Source: Roseiarcus sp963813555
Lineage (GTDB): Bacteria > Pseudomonadota > Alphaproteobacteria > Rhizobiales > Beijerinckiaceae
DNA: 64,000 bases
NCBI GenBank assembly: GCA_963813555.1
Contig: CAWEZX010000012.1
Location: forward strand, 124,001-188,000
Reading direction: 5' to 3'
Under the pieces are notes generated by a model. The model ran no database searches, was not told the DNA's origin, and saw only the letters and a list, made by a program, of their open reading frames with translations. This document shows, one piece after another, positions 34,418-43,110 of this stretch (the first letter of the stretch is position 1; every line of letters begins with the position of its first letter). The position numbers were made by a program, and so were the translations under genes.

Positions 34418-35764
34418 ATGAGCCCCAACACCCGCCGCTGTCTGACCATCGTGCTCGCCGCCGGCGAGGGGGTTCGCATGCGCTCAAGCCGGCCCAAAGT
34501 CCTGCATGAGCTCGCGGGCGGCTCGATGCTGGCGCACACGCTCTCAGCCGTCCTCGGGGGCGCGATGGGCGACATCGCGGTCGTCGTTGCATCGGATGGT
34601 AACGGCGTCGCGGCTGAGGCTCTAAAAGCCGCGCCGGAAGCGAAAGTCGTCGTCCAGTCTCAGCGGCGCGGCACCGCCAACGCGGTTCTGGCGGCGCGCG
34701 ATCAGATTGAGCGCGGTTACGACGATATTCTCGTTGTCTACGCCGACATTCCGCTTATCGAGGCCTCGACATTGGCGGGGATGCGTACGGAGCTGGCCTC
34801 AGGCGCGAAGGTCGTGGCGCTCGGATTCGAGGCCGCCGATCCAGCCGGTTATGGCCGCCTAATCGAGCGCGGCGAACGCTTGATCGCGATCCGGGAGGAG
34901 AAGGACGCGAGCGCTGAAGAGCGCGCTTCACGCTTGTGCAATGCCGGGCCGATCGCCTTCAGCGGCGCCGAAGCCCTGGACCTTCTCGCCGCGGTTACGC
35001 CGGACAACGCCCAGAACGAATACTACCTCACCGACATCGTCGAGATCGCGAACGCGCGCGGCCTCATGGCGCGAGCCCTGATCGCAAAGGAGAGAGAGGT
35101 CATGGGCGTCAACGACCGGGCGCAGCTCGCCGCCGCCGAGGCTGCGCTGCAGGACCGGCTGCGCCGCCGCGCCATGGCCGCGGGCGCGACGCTGACCGCC
35201 CCCGAGACCGTGTTCCTGTCGTATGACGCGAAGATCGGCCGCGACGTCCTCATCGAGCCCCATGTCGTGATCGGCCCCCGATGCAGCATCGAGGATGGCG
35301 CGGTGATCCGCTCCTTCTCGCATCTCGAGGGCGCGCGGGTCGCGGGCGGCGCGATCGTTGGGCCGTTTGCCCGGCTTAGGCCGGGCGCGGACATCGGCGC
35401 TAACGCCAGACTCGGCAATTTCGTTGAGGTCAAGCAATCGACGATCGAGGAGGGCGCCAAGATCAACCATCTGACCTACATTGGCGACGCGCGCGTCGGC
35501 GCCAAGGCCAATATCGGCGCCGGAACCATCGTCTGCAACTACGACGGCTTCGCCAAGCACAGGACCGACATCGGCGCCGGCGCGTTTGTTGGCTCGAACT
35601 CGTCTCTGGTCGCCCCTGTAACGATCGGCGACGGCGCCTATATCGGCTCGGGCTCGGTAATCACGAAGCCCGTCGAAGCCGACGCGCTTGCAGTAGCGCG
35701 CGGTCGCCAGGAGGCGAAGGCCGGCTGGGCGAAGGCGTTTCGAGCCCGGCACAAGAAGGGCTGA
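34418..35764 (+). CDS. glmU: Bifunctional UDP-GlcNAc pyrophosphorylase/glucosamine-1-P acetyltransferase
   Basis: This 448-aa enzyme makes UDP-N-acetylglucosamine for peptidoglycan and lipopolysaccharide. The N-terminal nucleotidyltransferase has VLAAGEGVRMRSSRPKVLHE (residues 12-31) and QRRGTANAVLAA. The C-terminal left-handed beta-helix has NFVEVKQSTIEEGAKINHLT and the acetyl-CoA region GAGTIVCNYDGFAKHRT. All key residues are in place. It is divergent from opgG across about 295 bp. The usual partner glmS is not downstream. Confidence 0.95.
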   Translation: MSPNTRRCLTIVLAAGEGVRMRSSRPKVLHELAGGSMLAHTLSAVLGGAMGDIAVVVASDGNGVAAEALKAAPEAKVVVQSQRRGTANAVLAARDQIERGYDDILVVYADIPLIEASTLAGMRTELASGAKVVALGFEAADPAGYGRLIERGERLIAIREEKDASAEERASRLCNAGPIAFSGAEALDLLAAVTPDNAQNEYYLTDIVEIANARGLMARALIAKEREVMGVNDRAQLAAAEAALQDRLRRRAMAAGATLTAPETVFLSYDAKIGRDVLIEPHVVIGPRCSIEDGAVIRSFSHLEGARVAGGAIVGPFARLRPGADIGANARLGNFVEVKQSTIEEGAKINHLTYIGDARVGAKANIGAGTIVCNYDGFAKHRTDIGAGAFVGSNSSLVAPVTIGDGAYIGSGSVITKPVEADALAVARGRQEAKAGWAKAFRARHKKG

Positions 35765-35920
35765 CGCGCGCTAAAGCAGCGCTCGGTTGTTTTGGATCAC
35801 CTTTTCGTCAACTGAGATTGACGATCGGACAATGGCGTCCAATTAAACAGATAATAGCGTCTTATTGATTTTGCGGGCAGGGTTGCCGGACCGTAGTTTT
35901 TCTCCCGTGGACAATGAGTT

Positions 35921-36965
35921 ATGTCTCGCTCGACTTTGCGCATTCTCGCCTATTTGGCGCTGGCTTTGGCGTCTTTCACCAACGGCGCCGAAGCGGGCGT
36001 TGTCGGAAGCGCTGGTTCTTGGCTCGAACATTTATTGCCAGTGCAAACAGCTCAATTCAATTCGTTCGGCAGCAATTGCTACTACGCCGACGGCTGGAAC
36101 GGCCGCGGCTGGTATCGATGCGGCGACGAGTGGAACAATGGCTTTGGTTGGGTCGGCCCTTTTAACAACTTTGGCGGCCCAGCGTTCCGGCGACACCATC
36201 GCCACGGCTTCGCCGTTTTGCATCCCCGGGCGTGGAACCCCGTGTCCCCCGGCCTGGAGCCCTCTCGGCGATTAGAGGCCGGCGGCGCGCCGTCCGCCGG
36301 TCTGCATCGCGAAGGCGTTTCAGGGCGCCATTACCTTGGCCATCGCGTCGCGTCTCCTCGAAGCCTAAGCGCCGGCGGGGCTCACCCGTCCGCCGGTCTG
36401 CATGGCGTCGGCGCTCCGGCCTTTCATGCCTTCCACGGTGGCCCAGGTTTTCGTCACTTTGGCGCCGGCGGCGTTCAGGCCCCGTCTAGTAGTCTCCACG
36501 CAGGCGGCGCGGCCGCCTCACCCGGTTTCGGCGCTGGCGGTTTTCATGGGTTCGGCAGCGGCGTTCATCAGTTTCGCGGCGCCGGAGTTCCCCACATCGG
36601 CGCGTTTGCCTCACCCGGCTTTACCGGCAGCCGCTTTCACGGCATTGGCGGCGCCGGAGTTCCCCACATCGGCGCGCCAGCGTCGCCAGATTTTATTGGG
36701 GGCGGCGGTTTGCATGGGCTTGGCGGGGCCACAGGAGTCCACATCGGCGCGCCGGTCTCACGTGGCTTTGCTGGCGGCGGCGGGTTTCATGGCTTTGGTG
36801 GGGCCGGAGTTCTCCCACATCGGCGCGCCCGCTTCGCCCGGCTTTGCTGGCGGCGGCGGCTTTCATGGCTTTGGGGGGGGCGGAGGTTTCCATGGCTTTG
36901 GAGGGGGCGGAGGTTTCCATGGCGGCGGCGCGGCGTTCGGAGAGGGCGGCATCGGACATCGCTGA
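35921..36965 (+). CDS. Secreted Gly/His-rich tandem-repeat protein (frameshift suspected artefact)
   Basis: This exported protein has a signal peptide (residues 1-24), a Trp/Gly region (GWNGRGWYRCGDEWNNGFGW) and then about ten degenerate repeats. These have the type GAGVPHIGAPASPGF, each followed by GGGGFHGFGG. His and Gly dominate, suggesting metal binding or a structural surface role. The frame breaks at 36807-36812, where GAGTTC stands for GAGTC. Repair gives another standard repeat (GVSHIGAPASPGF) and a 347-aa product ending at 36965. Confidence 0.7.
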
Positions 36966-37018
36966 GCCCACTTTCACGCCTGACGCGCCCCAGTCGAAGC
37001 GCGACCAGCGCAAACGGC

Positions 37019-37219
37019 TCAGGGTCGGCTCATCAGCACGGCGATACAGTAGCGGTAGTAGAGCCACCCGAGGACAATGGCGAAGAGCAGGTCGAACAGG
37101 CCGAACCAGATCAGGCCGCCGCCGATCACGAACCAGGTGATCGCCATCCAGACGCGGCCGAGCACGCCGACGATGTTCGACCAGTCCCTCGCGCACCTGC
37201 GGCAGCACGGCATAGCGCC
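37019..37219 (-). other. Membrane-helix coding relic
   Basis: In the frame that ends at 37019, the sequence encodes WSNIVGVLGRVWMAITWF and a second helix, IWFGLFDLLFAIVLGWLYYR, before a stop. It shares this DNA with the end of the peroxidase-fragment frame and has no convincing start. It could be the C-terminus of a separate membrane protein fused to the peroxidase fragment by deletion. Confidence 0.3.
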
Positions 37220-37602
37220 ACAGGGACAAACTCGCGGCGAGCGAGCAGTTCGTTGCTGATTCGGCGGGGATTCGGCTCGTATAACGACGTCGGAGCCGGG
37301 GCGAACGTGTCTTTGATTGGCACGTTGCGCCCGAACCGGGCGCCGGCCATGCCCATCCAGGGCTGATCCAGGCTGTTGAAGGAGCCGTCGGCGGTTCGGT
37401 GAGCGGTGACGCCGCCCTCCGGCGGCGTCAACTTCGGCGGCGCCGTCTCGGTGTCGAACAGATTGCGCTCGCGCATGATGACGCGAATGCCGGCGAGCGT
37501 CGGCATGGCGATCAGAAATGGCCATTTGTGCCAGGGCGCGAATGCGCTTGTCGCCCTCGCGAACGCCGCAAGGAGACGATCACCCAACGCCGAAAGACTC
37601 AT
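37126..37602 (-). pseudogene. N-terminal fragment of an animal-haem-peroxidase-like protein
   Basis: From an ATG at 37602 (GGAGGG upstream) the sequence encodes NLFDTETAPPKLTPPEGG, TADGSFNSLDQPWMGMAGAR and FGRNVP. It continues to PNPRRISNELLARREFVPV, the conserved N-terminal part of bacterial proteins with an animal haem-peroxidase domain (normally over 500 aa). After REFVPV the similarity stops and the frame runs on in unrelated sequence to 37126. The catalytic core is missing. Several intact GATTC sites occur here, so the methyl-site artefact does not explain it. Confidence 0.5.
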
Positions 37603-37846
37603 CGGCCCCCTCCAATGGCCGAAAGCTGCTCCAACAGGGCCGAAGTGAGCGAAGTCCATTCCTGCCGTTCAGACGCGCTCGGAATGTAAATGATCTCGGA
37701 ATTTTCCGCATTCGTGAACCGCCCGCCCGCCGTCGCGCGCCTCCTCCAAGCCTGCCCCAATATGTGGCTGGGGCAACGAAAACAGTGATGGCGGTCACAC
37801 AACTTAAAGCCACGTGGACCGCCCCATTGCGGACAAACCTAGAATC

Positions 37847-38196
37847 CGTTCAGCAAGGAGATTTTCGCTGGTCACGGGCCAAAGAACGCTGCGGTGCGAG
37901 CGGACGCTCTATGGGATGCGCTCGGCCAGGACACAATCAAGGTGATGGCCGACTGTGCAATCTGCCTGGCGCAGCTCTGGGATAGCGCCTGGAAGGAAGG
38001 CGACGGCGACAACACGATCCGCGATCTCACGGAGATCGATCAATCGACGCTGGAAACGCTCTATCAGAATCCGCAATTTCTGCCGTCGAAAACGCTGGAC
38101 CAGATCGGCTCGACTCTCAAAGGTGCTCCGGCGCCCGCTCCTGCAGCCGCGAAGCCCAAACGCAAGGCTCAGCCGAGACGATCGGCAAGAAGATAG
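37847..38196 (+). pseudogene. C-terminal fragment resembling a S1/P1-nuclease or phospholipase-like protein
   Basis: After an in-frame TAG near 37843 the frame encodes NPFSKEIFAGHGPKNAAVRA, DALWDALGQDTIKVMADCAI and LYQNPQFLPSKTLDQIGS, then a basic Lys/Arg tail. The pattern resembles the ends of secreted zinc-dependent nuclease/phospholipase-like proteins; this is weak recognition. A GTG at 37894 could start a 100-aa product. No signal peptide is present, so it is probably a remnant. Confidence 0.35.
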
Positions 38197-38239
38197 AAGC
38201 GCCGCGGGGCAGAAAACGAAGCGCTTTCTCTCCAAGGCC

Positions 38240-39580
38240 TCAGCGGTTGCCCGTGGGCCGGTATTCGCGCAGCGTCTTGCCGATGTAGAGCTGGCGGGGG
38301 CGGCCGATCTTTTGCTCCGGATCCTGGATCATCTCCTTCCACTGGGCGATCCAGCCGACGGTGCGCGCCACCGCGAACAAGACGGTGAACATGTCGGTCG
38401 GGAAGCCCATCGCCTTCAGCGTGATGCCGGAATAGAAGTCGATGTTCGGATAGAGCTTCTTCTCGATGAAATAATCGTCGTGCAGCGCGATGCGCTCAAG
38501 CTCGATCGCGACGTCAAGCAGCGGATCGTCCTTGACCCCGAGCTCGTTGAGCACTTCGTGCGCGGTGCTCTGCATGATCTTGGCGCGCGGATCGTAGTTC
38601 TTGTAGACGCGATGGCCAAAGCCCATCAGGCGGAACGGATCGTTCTTGTCCTTCGCCTTGGCGATGTATTTGGGAATGTTCTCGACCCGTCCGATCTCGC
38701 CCAGCATCTTGAGCGCCGCCTCGTTGGCGCCGCCGTGAGCCGGACCCCAAAGGCAAGCGATGCCGGCGGCGATGCAGGCGAATGGGTTGGCGCCGGAGGA
38801 TCCGGCCAGGCGCACCGTCGAAGTCGAGGCGTTCTGCTCATGGTCGGCGTGGAGGATGAAGATGCGGTCGAGCGCCCGAGCCAGCACGGCGTTGACTTTG
38901 TACTCCTCGCACGGAACCGAGAAGCACATGCGCAGAAAATTCGCAGAATAATCGAGTTCATTCTTCGGATAGACGAATGGCTGGCCGATCGCATATTTGA
39001 ACGCCATAGCAGCGAGCGTCGGCATTTTCGCGATCATCCGGATCGAGGCGACTTCGCGTTGCCAGGGATCGGTGATGTCAGTCGAGTCGTGATAGAAGGC
39101 GGCGAGCGCGCCGACGCAAGCAACCATCACGGACATCGGATGCGCGTCGCGGCGGAAACCGTTGAAGAAACGGTTCATCTGATCGTGCACCATGGTATGG
39201 CGGGTGACACGATAGTCGAAGTCGGCCTTCTGCGCGGCGGTCGGCAACTCGCCATACAGGAGCAGGTAGCAGGTCTCGAGGAAGTCGCCGTGCTCGGCAA
39301 GGTCGTCGATGGGGTAGCCTCGGTAAAGGAGCACGCCCTCGTCGCCATCAATGTAGGTGATCTCCAATTCCGTGCTCGCGGTCGAGGTGAAGCCCGGGTC
39401 GTAAGTGAACATGCCGGTCTGGGCGTAGAGCTTGCCAATGTCGATAACCGACGGGCCGACAGAGCCTTTACGGATCGGCAGTTCGACGGCTTTTCCACCC
39501 AGGTTAAGAGTGGCTGAGGCCGCTGCCGGCGGCTCGACGGTTTTGTCGCTCTTGGCAAGGGTAGCGGAGGTGGGCGTCAT
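38240..39580 (-). CDS. gltA: Citrate synthase
   Basis: This 446-aa type II citrate synthase condenses oxaloacetate and acetyl-CoA at the entry of the TCA cycle. Conserved features include YIDGDEGVLLYRGYPIDDLA (near residue 78), the catalytic His regions in WGPAHGGANEAALKML and GFGHRVYKNYDPRA, and the late catalytic Asp and Arg regions. The N-terminal extension is typical of Gram-negative hexameric enzymes. GGGAGACG precedes the ATG. A promoter with an overlapping dyad is seen upstream. Confidence 0.96.
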   Translation of the reverse strand: MTPTSATLAKSDKTVEPPAAASATLNLGGKAVELPIRKGSVGPSVIDIGKLYAQTGMFTYDPGFTSTASTELEITYIDGDEGVLLYRGYPIDDLAEHGDFLETCYLLLYGELPTAAQKADFDYRVTRHTMVHDQMNRFFNGFRRDAHPMSVMVACVGALAAFYHDSTDITDPWQREVASIRMIAKMPTLAAMAFKYAIGQPFVYPKNELDYSANFLRMCFSVPCEEYKVNAVLARALDRIFILHADHEQNASTSTVRLAGSSGANPFACIAAGIACLWGPAHGGANEAALKMLGEIGRVENIPKYIAKAKDKNDPFRLMGFGHRVYKNYDPRAKIMQSTAHEVLNELGVKDDPLLDVAIELERIALHDDYFIEKKLYPNIDFYSGITLKAMGFPTDMFTVLFAVARTVGWIAQWKEMIQDPEQKIGRPRQLYIGKTLREYRPTGNR

Positions 39581-39614
39581 CGAGCGTCTCCCATGGACCT
39601 AATGCGCTCTCGCA

Positions 39615-39656
39615 CTGCAATATGGGTATTGCAGCGCATTACTCAAGGCAAGTCAA
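39615..39656 (-). promoter_or_regulatory. Putative gltA promoter with operator-like dyad
   Basis: On the minus strand TTGACT (39651-39656) and TGCAAT (39628-39633) are separated by 17 bp. The -10 box is embedded in the dyad CTGCAATA-TGGG-TATTGCAG (39615-39634), which is bracketed by AATGCG/CGCATT. A repressor could sit on the -10 region. The start codon of gltA lies about 50 bp downstream. Confidence 0.5.
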
Positions 39657-39672
39657 AACCAAGCGAGGAGCC

Positions 39673-39699
39673 GAATCCGCAGATCGCTATTGCGGATTC
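39673..39699 (-). terminator. Hairpin overlapping the stop of the ABC ATPase gene
   Basis: GAATCCGCA (39673-39681) pairs with TGCGGATTC (39691-39699) around a 9-base loop that contains the stop codon at 39687. It may terminate or stabilise the transcript of the ABC operon. No T run follows. Confidence 0.45.
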
Positions 39700-41001
39700 T
39701 CGTAGCTGAATGTCTGGCTGTTCTCGTCATAAGCGAAGAGCTCGCCGTAACGGCCGAGATTGATGATCGCCCTCAATGTCCGCTCGGCATAATCCTCGGA
39801 CATGTAATCCTCGAGCTCCTCGCGGAATCGGGTGGCGGGCGCACGATGGGTCGGACGCTCGTCGAGCACACGCTTGATATGCGAGGCGAGCGGGATGTGC
39901 GCCAGAACCTGGTCGCCAAACACCTTCTTGCGCTGGTCGACGTCCATGTCGACGAAGCGCCGGCCGAGCGGCGTCAGCTTGATGTCGGCGTCTTCGAACT
40001 CCGCCAAGCGCAACAATTGCAAGGTCTCGCCGAGCGGGAACAAGTCGTCGATCTCGAGCTGCAGCGAGTCGAGCTAGATGCGGCAGGTCCGCCTTTCCGT
40101 CGTAGGGCGGAGCGGCGATCTCCTCGAGCATGCCGGCGAGCGAATTGGTCGATACGCGGGGAAGAGCGAGCCCAAGGCCGATCGCCGTAGCGGCTTCGCG
40201 CGCCGCCGGCTTCGTCGGGTCCGGCCGTTGGGTCATCAGCGCGTAGATCTTGTCAACGAGCGCGCGGAAATCGTTGTCCAGCCGATCACGCGGGTGGGAG
40301 AGCGTGACCGGGATCTCGGAGGCGATTCGGCCGGGATTGGACGAGAGCACGAGAATTCGGTCAGCCATCAAAACCGCTTCCTCGATATTATGGGTGACCA
40401 TCAGGATGGCTTTGATCGGTATGCGCCCTTCTTGCCAAAGATCGAGCAGGTCGGTGCGCAAGGTCTCGGCGGTGAGCACGTCGAGCGCTGAGAACGGCTC
40501 GTCCATCAAGAGGATCTTCGGCTGCATCACGAGAGCCCGCGCGAAGCCGACGCGCTGACGCATTCCGCCCGACAGCTCCTTTGGGTAGGCGGATTCAAAT
40601 CCGTCGAGGCCGATGGTGTCGATCGCTTTCAAAGCACGCTTGCGGGTTTCATCGAGCGGCACGCCATTGGAGCGGGGTCCGATCTCGACATTGTCGAGGA
40701 CGTCGAGCCAGGGAAAGAGCGCGAAGCTCTGAAACACCATCGCGACTTCCTTTGCTGGCCCGTCGACCGGCACGCCGCCAATCTTCACCGTTCCCTGAGT
40801 CGGACGGGTGAGCCCGGCGATAAGCCGCAAGAGTGTAGATTTGCCCGACCCCGACCGGCCAAGCAAAGCGACAATCTCGCCGGTCTTCAGGCTCATCGAG
40901 ACGTCGCTCAAGACTGGCGCGCGCGCTTCGCCCGATCCGGTCGCGAAGACCTGACTGACCTTGTCGACGTTCAAGAGCGTCGTGACGGCGGTGTCCAACA
41001 T
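39687..41001 (-). CDS. ABC transporter ATPase with AAA-associated C-terminal domain (frameshift suspected artefact)
   Basis: This is an ATP-binding subunit of the nitrate/sulfonate/bicarbonate/taurine class. Walker A is ALLGRSGSGKSTLLRLIAGL, the signature LSGGMRQRVGFARAL, and Walker B ILLMDEPFSALD. The C-terminal extension (PLGETLQLLRLAEFEDADIK onward) is the AAA-associated domain found with fused permeases. The frame breaks at the GAGTC at 40066-40070, where an extra G follows (40071). Removing it gives LPHLADSLQLEIDDLFPLG and 437 aa. It follows the permease gene by 28 bp. Confidence 0.87.
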
Positions 41002-41029
41002 GGGCCGAACTCCCTAATCAACGATACGG

Positions 41030-42751
41030 TCAGAGGCGCAGCCGCCGCTCCGCGTAGGCATAAAGCCGGCGCCAGAAAAGGCGGTTGGAGAGCGTTACAA
41101 AGATCGACATCATCGCGACGCCGAGCACGATTCTCGGAAAGTCGCCTTTGTCCGTGGCCCTGGCGATGTAGGATCCGACGCCCTCCGCGGTGACCGTGTG
41201 ATCTTTCCACCTGACGTATTCGGCGACGATCGACGCGTTCCACGAGCCGCCCGAAGCGGTGATCGCGCCGGTCAAATAATAGGGGGCGATGGCGGGAATC
41301 ATGACCTGGGTCCACCACCGCGGGCCGCGAATGCGAAAATTCGCCACAGCTTCGCGCAAATCATTGGGAAAGGCGGACGCGCCGCCGATTGTGTTGAAGA
41401 CGATATACCACTGGGTCCCGAACACGATGAGGAAGCTCAACCAAATATTCGGGTTCAGATTGTAGGCGAGCACGAGGCTCACCGCTGCGCCGAACAGAAG
41501 GTTGACCGGGAAAGCGGCAAGGAATTGAGCGATCGGCTGAATGGCCTCGGCCCAGCGAGGCCTGAGACCGATCCAGACGCTGATCGGAACCCAGATGAGA
41601 GTGGCGAGCAGCATCAGCAGCACGACGCGAATGAAGGTATAAAACGTCAGAACGAAGACATGCGCGACCTCGCCCCAATTCACTTCGGTGGCGATATAAG
41701 AAACGGTGAGCCACGCCGCCCACGCGGCCACGACGATGACGATGAGGATCCAGATGGCGTCGAGAGCCCGCGACGGTTCTTTTGATGTTTTCTGCGCCGG
41801 CAGAATGGTCGGGAAACGCACAGGCCAGAGGCTCACGCTTCTGAGCGCAGCGAACGCCGGAGCGACGCTCAGTCGCAGCCAGTGCGTGCGCTTGATGAGG
41901 TTCAGAACCCAAGAGGACTCGACCTCCTGGCTGACCGACAATTCGACGCGGAACTTGGTCGCCCAGGCGACGATCGGGCGGAACAGCAACTGATCGTACA
42001 GCAAGATGACGATTCCCATGGTCAGCACCGCCGCGCCGATCGCCGACCAGTCGCCCGCATCGTTGGCCTTAGCGATGAAGGACCCCACTCCCGGCAGCGT
42101 GATCGTCTTATCGCCGACCGTGATCGCTTCCGAGGCCACGACGAAGAACCAGCCGCCCGACATCGACATCATCGTATTCCAGATGAGGCCGGGCATCGCG
42201 AATGGCGCCTCGAGCTGCCAGAATTTCTGCCAGCCGGTCAGGCGGAAGCCGCGCGCCACCTCGTTCAAATCCTCCGGCACAGTGCGCAGCGACTGATAGA
42301 AGGAAAAGGCCATGTTCCAGGCCTGACTGGTGAAGATCGCGAAGATAGCCGCGAGCTCCGCCCCCATGGTGTTCCCGGGGAAAAGGTTGAGAAAGAAGGT
42401 CACGGTGAAGGACAGGAAGCCCAGGATCGGGACCGACTGCAGGATGTCGAGCACCGGGATCAAAATCATCTCGGCGCGCCTGCTCTTGGCCGCGAGCGTG
42501 GCGTAGGTGAAGGTGAAAATGAGCGAGGCGACGAGCGCGGCGAACATCCGCAATGTCGTTCTCAGCGCGTAATAAGGGAGTTGCCAGTAGTCGAGCGAAA
42601 CCGGGCTTTCGCTGGGCGCGGGCAGGGGCGCCGAAATGCCGTGGTAGCTTTTCGCGATTGCCGTCAGAACCGCCAGAATCGCGGCGAACGCGATGAGATC
42701 CCATTGGTTCGGCAGGGCCCGCCGCCCGGCGGACGCAATGGAATTGAACAT
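41030..42751 (-). CDS. Fused two-domain ABC transporter permease
   Basis: This 573-aa protein has two binding-protein-dependent permease halves, each with about six helices. The EAA-like loops are in EVARGFRLTGWQKFWQLEAP (first half) and DLREAVANFRIRGPRWW (second half). It forms a transporter with the ATPase at 39687. This double-permease/AAA-associated ATPase arrangement (COG4986-like) is linked to anion import such as nitrate or sulfonate, but no substrate-binding protein is encoded here, so the substrate is open. Confidence 0.88.
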   Translation of the reverse strand: MFNSIASAGRRALPNQWDLIAFAAILAVLTAIAKSYHGISAPLPAPSESPVSLDYWQLPYYALRTTLRMFAALVASLIFTFTYATLAAKSRRAEMILIPVLDILQSVPILGFLSFTVTFFLNLFPGNTMGAELAAIFAIFTSQAWNMAFSFYQSLRTVPEDLNEVARGFRLTGWQKFWQLEAPFAMPGLIWNTMMSMSGGWFFVVASEAITVGDKTITLPGVGSFIAKANDAGDWSAIGAAVLTMGIVILLYDQLLFRPIVAWATKFRVELSVSQEVESSWVLNLIKRTHWLRLSVAPAFAALRSVSLWPVRFPTILPAQKTSKEPSRALDAIWILIVIVVAAWAAWLTVSYIATEVNWGEVAHVFVLTFYTFIRVVLLMLLATLIWVPISVWIGLRPRWAEAIQPIAQFLAAFPVNLLFGAAVSLVLAYNLNPNIWLSFLIVFGTQWYIVFNTIGGASAFPNDLREAVANFRIRGPRWWTQVMIPAIAPYYLTGAITASGGSWNASIVAEYVRWKDHTVTAEGVGSYIARATDKGDFPRIVLGVAMMSIFVTLSNRLFWRRLYAYAERRLRL

Positions 42752-42964
42752 GAGCGAATTCCGGCTGGCGCCTGTCGAGACCTACGCTTTGAAGCGGCCA
42801 AACGGACGCGAAAAACTTCAAACACCGTTGCCGCGTTGAAGGCAATCGGAATTTGCGTTGCCCACCCGGTTGATCCCGGGCTAGCGTTGATGGGTGCTCA
42901 TGACAGTATGACGACGGACTCGCCAACAGGTTGAAGCGAACGCGCCCCATGGCGTGCGCGCCGC

Positions 42965-43081
42965 TTGCCTTTCTCGCAGCCCTCGCTTATATGCCGGCCC
43001 ATTCCACAGGCGGATTTTACGCGGTTCCTGATCCAAGGCTCCGCTCCGGTGGCGAGGTTTCCTCGCTTCACATGATCCGCC
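42965..43081 (+). promoter_or_regulatory. Putative rpsB promoter and structured leader
   Basis: TTGCCT (42965-42970) and TATATG (42988-42993) form a promoter with a 17-bp spacer; read as TTATAT the spacer is 16. The following leader has a GCGAGG-TTT-CCTCGC hairpin (43052-43066). A long-range pair GGCGGAT/ATCCGCC (about 43010-43016 with 43074-43080) can enclose it. The leader ends about 30 bp before the rpsB ATG. Autogenous control by S2 is plausible but not shown. The rest of 42752-43110 shows no gene. Confidence 0.4.
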
Positions 43082-43110
43082 GAGGCTCAACCGGACAAGG
43101 ACGAAGCTCC

